Assembly: GCA_022496205.1 (NCBI GenBank)
Contig: WTXD01000005.1
Location: forward strand, 682,001 to 746,000
Origin: Gloeopeniophorella convolvens
Taxonomy: Eukaryota; Basidiomycota; Agaricomycetes; Russulales
Reading direction: 5' to 3'
DNA length: 64,000 nucleotides
Both the position numbers and the translations under genes were made by a program. Below are positions 38,043-48,151 of the stretch, piece by piece. Under the pieces are notes generated by a model, which ran no database searches, was not told the origin of the DNA, and saw only the letters and a list, made by a program, of their open reading frames with translations. Every line of letters begins with the position of its first letter. Positions within the stretch are counted from its first letter, which is position 1.

Positions 38043-40357
38043 TCAAGCCAAAGAAACCATCATGGGGAGCTCGGGGGCCATGGATGAAGAGCCCCTCACA
38101 GATGGCGTAATGAGACTTCCAAACCTCCAATACACCTCTCTCTTCGAAGGCGTAAACCGGAAGGTGCTGACGAGCTGAAGTAGAACCATTTCTACGAGAC
38201 GCATGAGCGAGCAGTGAGACGACTAAGATTAGCGCTTACTCATTTCCAGCTCCGAGAGTTTGAATCCGCTGAAGACCCGTGTCATGCCACAGCCACAACA
38301 GAAATCGAAGGAGAACTCACACCGCCGAGGAAAGTGAGCCTGTGGTGTTGGTTCGACCCATCTAGCACAAAGCCAATGGAGGTGGCCACTCACGTGTTAG
38401 CGTAGACGCCCGGGATGCGAGCACCTGCTACAGATTCTGGCAAAGGCGCCAGCCATCTCTCTGGCTTCCACTCGGTTGCGTCGGGGCCCCAGATATCAGG
38501 ATCGCGGTTGACACCGACAATGTTGATGACTACGTTGGTGTTATTTGGGATGAATAGTTCGCGCATCTCCTGGCCGTTCACATCCTGGATCGGAGTAGAC
38601 AAAGGTACGACAGCATCGGCCCGAGCACTGGCCAGCGTGCGGATCAGCGGTGTGCGAAACCCTTATAACGAAAGCCCCTTACATCCGTGCCGCGATGGGA
38701 ATAGGGGCCCATCTGAGGCGGGTCAGAGCTGGGAGTTACGCGAAATATGAAACTCACAAGCGAAGGGTTTCCCGGCAGATGGCCTCGAGGTATGGCAGTG
38801 CCATAAGCTCGTCGTACGAGAGATCGCCTCCGCTGGCGCGTGCCTCGATGAGCTCTTCTCGTAATTTATCTTGGGCATCTTGGTGCGTAGAAAGAAGGTA
38901 CAAGATGCGCGACAAGCCGGAGGACGTTGTGTCAGTTCCGGCAAACAAGAAAGTGCTGTGAAAAGCAACAAAAGTCAGGACGCCATACGCCGAACTCACC
39001 AAAGGAAGCGGCTTACCCTATTTGGGCCACGATCTCCTCGTCTGGCAGGCGGTCTTCGCTCGATGCCTCCATGTTTTCCCTCACTAGACAATGGTCAGTG
39101 GCCCCAAACGTTTGCAAAGACTCAATTGTCCTTACCAAGGATGCTCAAGATATCCTTCCCCTCATCCATCTGTTTCACAATGGCGTCGTCTCCTCGGGCC
39201 AATGACCCCATCTTGCTTCTGAAAATAGCTTCGGCATGTGTATGAATGGTAGACGTTACTTTCATCAACCGATGAAGATTCTCCCAAGGGAGGACCTCGC
39301 CCACGACCTTGAGTAACTTGTGAGGGAAGTACATCGAAACAGCTGGGAAGAACTGGCGTCCTAACCAAAGGCTGGAAAGAGTAGGGCTAGAAGGAGACAT
39401 ACATGAGAGTGTGAACGCGCAAAGTGATGGAGACCCGTACACGTATTCTTTGATCGCTTTAGCCAAAGCACCCTCTTTGCCTTCGAGGCTGCCAAACACG
39501 TGGCCGAGTCCCCCCTGACCAATAAGTTCCAAAGCAACGGCGCCCAGGTGATCGAGCATATCAACATTTCGTGGACCTGCTTGGACTTCCGACATGATGT
39601 TGGCGCGAAGCTTCAGCCATGCGATGAGCACTGCCATATTGTGTATATGCGAAGGCGTAACCCTACTCACCTGTTTCGTAAGTTGATGGAAGACAGGCAT
39701 GAGGTGCCGCATGTGCTTGGTTGAGAACACGGGGTTCAACATTTTTCGCTGTCTCTTGTGGCGGTCGCCTGTTCGGATGAGATGCATGAGTAGTAGCACG
39801 ATGCTCGGGATTCGTGGGACGGACCCAGGGTACCCAGCAGGCCAGGGCCGAATACGGTACCGTGTGTTCTGCAGGCAGTAAGTCTCAAAGGGACCGCATA
39901 GCGTTGGGGCCACTTACTCCACAAAAGTCTCCGCTTGTGCAAACGTACTCGAGTCTTTGATCAGGATCGAGTTCAACGCACGAGGATCCGAGATCACCAG
40001 TTGGGTGTCCTAACCTGAGTGTCAGTCACTAGTCAAAACAAACAGCCTTCCGCTATGTGCGTACACCAAAGAACCCCTTGACCCGCATGACTCTCCCGAA
40101 GTTCTGCAGAGCCTGGTCAAAGACAGGAAAGGAGTCCACGCCGTACATTTGTTTGAAATGCCCTGTGAGTAGAGTCAGGGTTGCCGAGCCGCCAAATCGC
40201 AGTGAAAACACGAACCGAAGGTGAATGTTCCTCCCTCGGGCGCACGGATTCTACGCAGAGGGAGTTGCTTAATCCTATGCCTTGCCAGCTTGATGAACAA
40301 GGTGAGGGCCATAGTGGTGACTACGGATGCCACGACTTTACAAATGAGCACGAGCAT
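38043..40357 (-). pseudogene. Cytochrome P450 with destroyed heme-binding loop
   Basis: This is a fungal class II P450 with an N-terminal membrane anchor (MLVLICKVVASVVTTMALTLF). Downstream are the C-helix 'DRHKRQRKMLNPVFS', the I-helix 'FAGTDTTSSGLSRILYLL', the K-helix ExxR in 'EAICRETLRL', and 'PERW' in 'DATEWKPERWLAPLPE'. The C-terminal part after the heme loop is also readable ('FKLSELEMKMVLLQLVSTFRF' to 'ELPMMVSLA'). The heme loop FxxGxRxCxG is not. Sequence near 38265-38330 reads LTFLGG, then no in-phase AG acceptor, then R-V-F-S-G-F, with Phe where the thiolate Cys must be. The only AG nearby (CTTCAG) is out of frame and would delete the loop. So the allele as sequenced cannot bind heme normally. 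The rest shows no other damage, suggesting recent loss or sequence error. Confidence 0.8.
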
Positions 40358-42241
40358 GACGATTGCTGTTGTCGATGGGCGTATCCCTGGTTGTCAGATG
40401 CAGAGAGCTCGGAAGGGGGTCAAGATGTGATTGCTCCGGTGAAGCCGTGCCTCATTTAAAGGTCGGCCTGGGAAACGGGCACAACCGAACCCGCCTACGC
40501 GTGCGGGTTACGCTGGTTCGCGAGTGGTCTCGGGGTAAATCCTATGGGATAGTAGGCAGGGTCACGAACGCTGCGGAGAAATTGTGAGGATGCAGCGCAC
40601 ACTGTTGCCACTTTGATCGATAGACCCGCAGTACTTATGCGCGAGCGGGACACCCGGGTTTCACCCGTATCGGATATGGCCAGCCGTACTCATAGGACTT
40701 TAAACCCGGCCAACCGACCTTGTGGGCAAAGTTCGTTGGCACCCGTGCACGTATGTTGCTCCCATGTTGATCATAGAAACCCGTTTATGATACCATCGAC
40801 ATGCAATCGACATGCACGTACGGCGCGGATGGAACTTTTCCCAAAACAAAAGGGAAAACGCACGGCGGCAACCGGCGGACCAAGGATGTCTCGAGGCGAG
40901 GGGACAGCGCTGCAGAGTACTTAGCCAACGAGAGGGGATCGGTCAACGTAAAAATCCATGACATGCATGACACATGGTCAGTGAGCTCGAGCCCGAGTGC
41001 CAGTGAGCCAAGTGAAGGCTGTCTTAGCTGTGCTTCCCGGAGTTAACTTGGGCGTTCGACAACCGAAACTGCATGCTGCAGCGGGCGCTTGTGGTGAGTG
41101 CAACCTCAGCGTGCATTGGATCCAGTCCGGGGAGAAGACCTGTGGAGCGCCAATGGACGGTTGAGAGACGGAGAGCAGCGCGAGCTGTCTGCCTTAGGAG
41201 ACAACAACCGTGACCGTCTGCGAAGCACTTGGGTCACCTTCCCGATCTGCATTGGAGTATGGTGTATCCGCTTTTAGTAGCTCAGTCTCACGCTTGCCTC
41301 GGCCTTGGCCTCAACCCCCCCAGTCTTGCCCGAGTCCGCCCATGACACACACAACATACGGTGTTTGAATGCAGCCAAATCATGCATTCTTGTGAAAAGG
41401 GCCAATATCTGGCCGACAGCTCCAGGCACGCCCGAGCAGCGTTCGTGGATCATGATGCATATCCCGTTGGCATTGTGAGACTAGTGGACCGAAAGTTGAA
41501 CGTTGACGCACAAATTCCGGATCGGATCGGGAAGCAAGGTAACTCAAGTCAACGCAGATCATGATTGCAGTAGGTTGTAGCCTCTTTTTTGACTGAACGT
41601 ACTCATGTTTCAAACAGCCAAAGGCTGGTAACAACGCGTCCATCATGGAGCTGTGACGCGATGACGATGCATCACCAGAGTCACTCGGGACCTCAGTAAA
41701 AGCATGCGCCAGAGCTGGCGTTGCCAATAACAGTATGTGGCCTTCTTCTTCTCCCCGCTCTATTGTACCCGTTTCGCATTACCCTACAGATGAAGATTAG
41801 CAGGATTGCAGAGCTGGCGTACCGTTTGCTAATCGTCCCGGTCACGGTGCGTCCTTGGGTACCTCGTGGTGGTACCTCACAGCACCCTGCCCATATCAGT
41901 GTCTGTGACGTTGCCAAGAGTGGGCAATCCCTGTGCGGGGACTTGGTGTCGGGGAGCTTGGGCGCTCGAGCGAACCCAGAGGTGCACGTGTGGCAGTCGG
42001 GCCGTGGACCACTCACCCAGACGCCCCACTGGCTGGTTCGAAGTGTAACAACTCTTTCTCGGCTCGGCAAATCATTTGCCTGATGTGGTATAAGTATACG
42101 CATGGAGTGCTAAAGTGGTACGAATACACATTGCGAATTCCTAGTAACACATTGTGACATGTTGTGTGAAGTCCAAGATTGTACGGTCCGTGGAAGTGGC
42201 ATGGATCATGAAGCTTGAGTACATCGTTGCATATGGTAGAA
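40358..42241. other. 1.9 kb without a supported gene
   Basis: This lies between the P450 start and the CNOT11 stop. Frames up to about 135 codons occur (for example 41693-42103, minus) but have no motifs and no splice logic. No repeats were noted. Confidence 0.4.
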
Positions 42242-43769
42242 TTAAAACCTAGACGCCGCAAGGACACTGTAGAGAGCGTTGGCCTCTTCAAAGCGCGAGT
42301 TGCGCAGAGCGAAATGAGCAATCTCGGCCGAATCGGCGTCGGAAGATGCATCGACAACGCGAAGTTTGAGAAGCGCGCTGTAAAAGCGACAGAGCTATGT
42401 GGATTGAATCAGTCACTGCGACACAACAGAGCGACGTCGGGAACGGGTACATTCTGCACACCCTTGGCAAAACGGTCGTCACTTGTAACTCCGTCGCGCT
42501 CTTCACGTTCAGCGCGGTCCAGCCATAAAATACACTGCTGTATGAACGGGCCGAGGACCTCCATGCGCACTACATCGGCAACTGTGACTGTCCCACCAGC
42601 GATAGAGTCTGTCGTGGGGGTCATTTCACGTAGGAGGCGGCCTAGGACGTCGAAAGAAGGTAGTGTAGGAGGAAGTTGTGCGAGGACATCCAGAAACGCG
42701 TTGGTCGCGTCGGATGGCGGGAGAGTGAGAAGATTGATCAACAAAGGTGTGGCGATAGTCGGGTTGTGCGCGATGATAGGCGGAAGATCGAGAGATGTTA
42801 ATACGGAGGGCGAGGTCAGTTGCGGGATCAGGGGATTAAGAAGCTAGCAATAGGATGAGGCTCAAGTAAGATGGAGGAAACAATGTCACTGACACGCTGC
42901 TCAGAAAGTGTGAGCACGCGCTCGCGTGCTGCCAGCAGCAGCGTCAAACCCTGGGATAGGCGTCGAGTATTCTCATCTTCTTCAGGAGAGACAGGAGAAT
43001 CTCTAGTCAGATTAGATCCCTCCACTTGATTCACATCCGATTGTAAAGGAAGGGCATCTCTCGATGTCCTAAGCATGATGTGAGAAACTGCCTCAAGGAG
43101 ACCAAGGACTATCACGTACGGTGTCAGCGGTGCCTTCTCTTCGTCCAAAACCAGGTTGCCCGCCCTTAACTTGGGCGGAAGGGATTCACGAGCCAGCGTG
43201 TTCGGAGGATATGGCCCGAGCTACATGGCTGTAAGCAGCTGCAACGCAATATACCGTTCAAGACTTACATGGTCACCGTCGCCTTTGAGAACTTTCCAGA
43301 GGACCCACACCAACTGTTCGCTGTCACTTGCCCTTCCCTCTCCGGCCAGGTGAATGGCGACACTGCGTTCCTTGACGAATGTATCGAATAGAACAGACTT
43401 GAAAGGATTAATGGTTATCGGATGCGGTGCGTATAGGGAGTACAATATGTATGACACTAGTATTCGTTGCGGAAGCTTCAGTTACGGACATGGACGTACG
43501 TAGTGTAAGCGATTTTAGCGAACGGTCGAAGTAGAAAGGTTGTAAAGGTTACTGACTTCAGATCGAGGTGAGTCCAGAATGGGTAGGAGCGCATCGAGAG
43601 CCAGCTGGAAGCGCGCAGTCGGCTGGACAAGTTGTGCAAAAGCCTGAGCCGCCGTAGAGCATGTATTAGAACAGGCCTTAGCGAGAAAATGCCCAACGGA
43701 AGTATAAAGCGGGTCAGCGTGACCTTGATCCGCGGGCGGGGGTTGACTGTGGTAGGCGGCAACATGCAT
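42242..43769 (-). CDS. CNOT11: CCR4-NOT complex subunit 11
   Basis: CNOT11 joins CNOT10 and the CNOT1 N-terminus in the CCR4-NOT deadenylase. From the start at 43769 the N-terminal part has 'HADPLYTSVGHFLAKACSNT' and 'FVKERSVAIHLAGEG'. The conserved C-terminal CNOT11 domain reads 'LTSLDLPPIIAHNPTIATPL', 'DVLAQLPPTLPSFDVLGRLL', 'MEVLGPFIQQCILWLDRAE', then 'LCRFYSALLKLRVVDASS' and 'HFALRNSRFEEANALYSVL'. Matching features of the animal protein are the 'PP.I..NP..A...L..LL' and 'EV..FC...S...EA..L...L' patterns. Introns are short and the frame is intact to the stop at 42242. Divergent from the next gene across 350 bp. The start could be slightly upstream. Confidence 0.8.
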
Positions 43770-44119
43770 TGGACTATACTTTCCAGGCGAGCTTGGCTGG
43801 CTGAGATCGAGGTTCCAAGGCCAAATTAAAGAAAAGAAAGAGTAGTGAGAACACGAAAGGGCAACGACGCCGCCGAGACGACGATAAAAGGAGCCCGGGG
43901 AAGGTCCTTGTCCTAAGGATATAGGTATCGACGATAACTGGGCCACTGGCATCATCATCCAGGTCCTGTTGTGGTCTGTTTGCTCGCACACGTGGATCCC
44001 ACGTGGGTCTCCCTCGCGGCATTCTGGGTGTACTTGGGTGCAGTGCAGAAACGCTTTCACCTCGAAACCGGCACTATATCGAACGTCAACGTTCACGTCC
44101 AACTCTTGACCATAATCTG
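43770..44119. promoter_or_regulatory. Divergent promoter region, CNOT11 / unknown gene
   Basis: A 350 bp segment lies between opposed starts. No TATA-like element stood out. Confidence 0.4.
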
Positions 44120-45027
44120 ATGTCGAACGCAGACGAGGCTGGGTCTTCAACCGGGGCGCCCCACGCTCGCGGCAGGGGGCGTGGCCGTTCGCGTGGTGGC
44201 CTGGGCAAATTTCTGCGCGCACGCGGACGCCGTGGAGGAGGACGCCCTGCTGAGTTCCGCGAGCGATTGGTCCTCGAGGACGAGCAATACGAGGAATTTG
44301 ATGAAGAAGAGGCGGCGGAGCTCCGTGCACGGTACTCCAGGCGCGCGCTCGGGACTAATGCCGATCGCTATGAAGAACCTGAACCAGAGCTCGGGCCTGA
44401 TGGTGCGATGTGCCGGCCTTTGCACCCTACTACCGCGTACTGAGCACCGTTTGATGATGAAGGTCGGCCTATCACAGAGCCAGAAGTCGACTTGAGCGCC
44501 TTCTTGGCCCGGCAACGGCTGGAGGACCCATCTGCACCTTTACTTGGCCCGCCCACTGCTGATGAAGACGATGACGACGTCGACCACTCACTTGCGCATA
44601 TGTCTTCGAACGGCCGAATAGAATCCGCATACAAAAAAGGCAAGGCGCAACAGATCGAATGGGACGCGTCTCTGGAAGAAATGCGGCACGAAATAAATGT
44701 GGCTCAGGCGCAGTCAGGTGCTTTCACCCGCTCTTCCACAATCGTCAAACAGCCACGCAACCTGACTGCTCTCTCTCTCAGACCTTAAGGAGAGGTTTCG
44801 CGCAAGTGCTACTCGGCAGATGGGGAAAACGGCTACTCGTGAACGCGTACGTCGACAAGGTGAGAGTCAGTTCACGTTGGCAACCCCAACCTGACCATGA
44901 CACCCTACATCCCCGCCTTCTAATAGAACCTCTGAAGCAAGCCCCTCCGCTACCCTCAGACTCGGACCTTCCCGTCAAAGCTCCAAAGGCGGAAATGGAG
45001 GATTTCCTTGACGATCTGCTTGGTTAA
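44120..45027 (+). CDS. Conserved-looking acidic protein with RG-rich N-terminus, function unknown
   Basis: Four exons (44120-44402, 44445-44717, 44782-44859, 44927-45027) join in phase to 244 residues, which argues for a real gene. The N-terminus has an Arg/Gly-rich stretch (ARGRGRGRSRGGLGKFLRAR), typical of RNA-binding or nucleolar proteins. Acidic segments follow ('EQYEEFDEEEAAELRARYS', 'ADEDDDDVDHSLAHMSS'). Then come 'AYKKGKAQQIEWDASLEEMR', a basic helix 'DLKERFRASATRQMGKTATR' and the end 'EMEDFLDDLLG'. I do not recognise a named family. The short acidic C-terminus looks like a peptide interaction motif. A role in RNA metabolism is a guess from composition only. Confidence 0.65.
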
Positions 45028-45704
45028 AGCGTTCACCCAACGATGTGGCTGAGTCCCATGCCGTTCCGCGTTGCCCTTCTGAGCTTTGTTGTGGTGCGCA
45101 TTCTCTGTGAAGAACACCCGCGATCGCGACTTGACCCCCGGTGGGCGCGTATCGTCATGCCATGGCCCCACCAACACCGCCCCCAGAAAGCCCGACAGGC
45201 TAGACCATGAGCGTGGACCATGTGTCTCATTTCGTCACTACACTCCTCGCACGATGAGTTGGCCATACACTTCCTTACTCGAGAGTTCTGGCCCAGTTGC
45301 CTGATCATGTCGAGCGCACTCCATATCTATGACTCCATTTTTGTCTGGTCGAGACCCAATGGCGCACCTTCTGGAGGTGCCTATCTGCTTCTCTGTGATC
45401 CAACCGGCGAGGTAACTAACATTTGTACTGGGCGACAAGGATCAACATGATGGCTGCACACGACCGATGACGCTCTCAAAAGCAAAGCAAGTCATGCACG
45501 AGCGAGCATCGTCGACTATGGCATAGCTGAATCCTCATCTGCTGTCCACAAACTTCCGCTTGTTGATGTGGCTTCGGCCTCATAACCATGCCACATACCG
45601 ATCGGAATAGCTGTGTTTCGCGCGCGACATTAATCTCAATTTGTCTTCCACCTCTCCACGTATTCGCGGTTGTGTCAGTTGTGTCCTATCATCGCCCGCA
45701 TCGC
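45028..45704. other. Region upstream of the pheromone precursor candidate
   Basis: It comprises the 3' flank of the previous gene and the upstream DNA of the small pheromone-like ORF. Short frames on both strands (for example 45033-45308, minus) are unconvincing. I found no second CaaX-ending ORF here. Confidence 0.45.
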
Positions 45705-45711
45705 TTAAATA
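45705..45711 (+). promoter_or_regulatory. TATA-like box upstream of pheromone candidate
   Basis: TTAAATA lies 127 bp before the ATG at 45838. It sits in a region with pyrimidine-rich sequence after it, a reasonable distance for a fungal promoter. It is weak as sole evidence. Confidence 0.3.
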
Positions 45712-45837
45712 CCGCTAGCATCGCTGTGATGCAGCCCCAATATCCCATACTCATTGTGACACCTCATTCACTCTCCACTGATTACGCGCCACCTTCCCCC
45801 GCGCGCCTCGCCCGCACCCCTTGCCCCGCACGCAACC

Positions 45838-45978
45838 ATGGACGAATTCGAACGCATTGACATCGTGCTTCCCATCCCCGCTTCATCCTTACCGATGTCG
45901 ATGTCGGGCGTTCCTCTCGACCAAGATCACACCCCGGTGACGGACGGCCCTCACCAAGTCTCCTGTACGATCGCTTGA
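45838..45978 (+). CDS. Mating pheromone precursor candidate (CaaX protein)
   Basis: A single uninterrupted ORF of 46 residues starts MDEFERIDIVLPIP and ends in Cys-Thr-Ile-Ala before the stop. The features match basidiomycete B-locus pheromone precursors: length about 40-60 residues, an N-terminus beginning Met-Asp, no intron, a small-residue/proline-rich middle, a charged pair (Asp-His at 'DQDH') about a dozen residues before the end that could mark N-terminal processing, and a CaaX box for farnesylation and carboxymethylation. The mature peptide would be the ~12-14 residues up to the prenylated Cys. It lies 0.76 kb from the 3' end of the STE3 receptor gene, in convergent orientation. Pheromone genes are too short and variable for reliable recognition, so location and the CaaX box carry most of the weight. 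Confidence 0.72.
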   Translation: MDEFERIDIVLPIPASSLPMSMSGVPLDQDHTPVTDGPHQVSCTIA

Positions 45979-46740
45979 GCGACGAACGGTACATTGAACG
46001 TCTGCCATCCTGCACAGCACCGCTGATCAGAATCCCGCATGCAGCCCTGTGATTGTGTGTCATGGACTCCTCGGACCGGTCTGCGGAGTCGTTGCGCAAT
46101 TCACCCACCCCCTCACCCAGCCCCCGACGCCTATCATTATCACTAACTTACGTTCCCCTCGTTTGGCCTAAATTATTGGCGTCGAGTCGTCCCTCCCACG
46201 CTCCTTTGGTCTCGACCCGCTTCACCTCTTGCTGACAAGTTGCACATACATATCGAAGTCCGTATCGCCAGCTTGTACATATCATTCGCATGCACCTCGG
46301 TTTACAATGTTGTGTAGTCAGTTTCCTATCGAAATGTGAACTGGTGTCGCAAGTCCCCGAGCTGTCTTGGCGACGTGACTCTTCCGGGCAAGCCGCGAGA
46401 CCCTCAAACCTGACTCGTACCTGTCACCAAGTAGTAGCGGCGGTGCTCCGAGGATGAGAATACCATTGCAAGATTTCTTGTAAACAATACAACCGATCAA
46501 CGAGTGTGAGTGCAAAAGCAGAGACAGCGAAGTACGAAGATCGGAATATTCGAGATGAAACTGGCCGTGGACGCACGAAGATTGACTCCAGGACGCCGAC
46601 GACCATATCTGATGTACATTCGTTGGGACGAAAATGGAGGAACGAAATGAGTGTGCATGATGATTCGTACCGAGTCGTGAGGTGAATATGCGTTCAAATG
46701 GCTGAAGCAAGCAGTGAAAGGAAGCCGAGGAAATGGTGCT
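45979..46740. other. Region between pheromone candidate and receptor 3' end
   Basis: Convergent flank of 0.76 kb. I scanned both strands for further Cys-a-a-X-stop patterns and found none with a suitable upstream ATG. Open frames at 46318-46710 (minus) are without motifs. Confidence 0.45.
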
Positions 46741-48151
46741 CTACGCTTTCTGTGCAGCCACCTCTTCAAGAGGCGGTATAATAATCGCCCCTGCGGGCGC
46801 TTGTGTAGCTGACCAGCCCTTGGCAGCGACGAGCGATTCCTGAGAAGAGGGCTGATCACTGTCGAGAGAAGATCCGTCTCGCTTGATGAATACAGGAAGA
46901 GATCCAGTCTCTTGGTGAGCCGATGTCTTGCGCTTTCTGGAGGGGCTGACGAGGGCCGTCAGTCAGATACGAACATTCGAGCCAAGACACTTGGACATAC
47001 AGCGTAAAGGAAAACAGGGCGGCTATGCGGGTTAGGTAGAGTCGTCTGTAAATGACTGCGTAACATTTGCGATAGTTTTTGAGGGCTTCATCGCCGAAAC
47101 CGAAAAAGACGAAGAATACGAAAGCCGAAAGGGGGACGAGCCAGCGAGTGATGATGAGCGAGGCCGCAAGCCCGTGGTCCGGCTGCCAGAGAGAAGCTGA
47201 TATAAGTTCGACGCGAGAGAAGTCGAAGTGGATATTAGACCAGCTGATCCAAGGCTGTATTTCACCGCTGGCATTGAATATGATGACGAACACTGACAAA
47301 GGAGTCGTTAAACTCATTTCAGTCATGGACAGGGCGATGAGTCGGAAGTAGCGGCCGGTGGTCATGGTGCTACTGTTGGCTAAGAATTCCTTCATTTCCG
47401 CTTGACGGATCCAGAAGGCGCGGATTGACAGGACTGTGAACGAGTTAGCTAAGACACGCAAGGGCAGACCGCCACTTACTGCCATATACTGCCGAGATTA
47501 GACCAAGCAATAAAGGCCACATGTAAACCAATACATATGCTAGAGCGGTATTCACAGTGGCTGGGAAACACCCGATATCTTCGAAGATGTTAAAGCGATG
47601 ACCCTGTACCACGTACGCTGGCATAATATCAGCATCGAGGTCCAAGAAGATACGTGGTGTCGATTACCTAAGGCCACGCATACAAACGGGAGAACAATAC
47701 AGATAAAAGTGTCGATGATGATATTCCTCAATTTCTTGAAGCGCTAGTGAGTGGCATCGATCGTATGACGAGTACACGAAGCTTACCTCGGCTCTCGTCA
47801 CTGTGACGGCCCGAATTGTTGCGATGCAATACAAGCGTCGACTGATGCACATTGATGCCGCAGGAATGGCAACGGAGGAACCAATCATGATACGAGTGGC
47901 TACAAAACGGGGTGAGGAAAACGTGCCAGAGGTACACTGGGTGGCATACATATATCGCACCAGACGGGCGCAACATTCAGCGCGTTGTTGCGCCAGATCA
48001 TGGAGTTGACGAACTGATTCAGGCATGCCACCGACGTCCAGATCATGAAATAGCAAGTTCCGGAGTTCCAGGCCTCCAGATGCCAGGGTAGAGGAATGGC
48101 AACGAGGACTGCGCCTAGAAGCGCGCAGACAGGAAAAACTGGCTCGAACAT
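46741..48151 (-). CDS. STE3: STE3-type mating pheromone receptor (seven-helix GPCR)
   Basis: This is a class D G-protein-coupled receptor that binds lipidated a-factor-type pheromones at the plasma membrane and signals through the heterotrimeric G protein and MAP kinase cascade. Six exons (48151-47950, 47899-47787, 47743-47668, 47617-47480, 47433-47001, 46945-46741) join in phase to 388 residues with no disruption. Helix 1 is 'FPVCALLGAVLVAIPLPWHL'. The family markers 'NSMIWRNNALNVAPVWCDIS' and 'TRIMIGSSVAIPAASMCISR' follow, then 'RRLYCIA', 'IFEDIGCFPATVNTALAYVL', and the long third cytoplasmic loop beginning 'RQAEMKEFLANSSTMTTGRY'. Helix 7 is 'FFVFFGFGDEALKNYRK'. The cytoplasmic tail ends 'LPVFIKRDGSS...AAQKA'. 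A start at 48250 is possible in frame but adds residues unlike the family. Pheromone candidate and CLA4 linkage support a mating-locus receptor. Confidence 0.94.
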
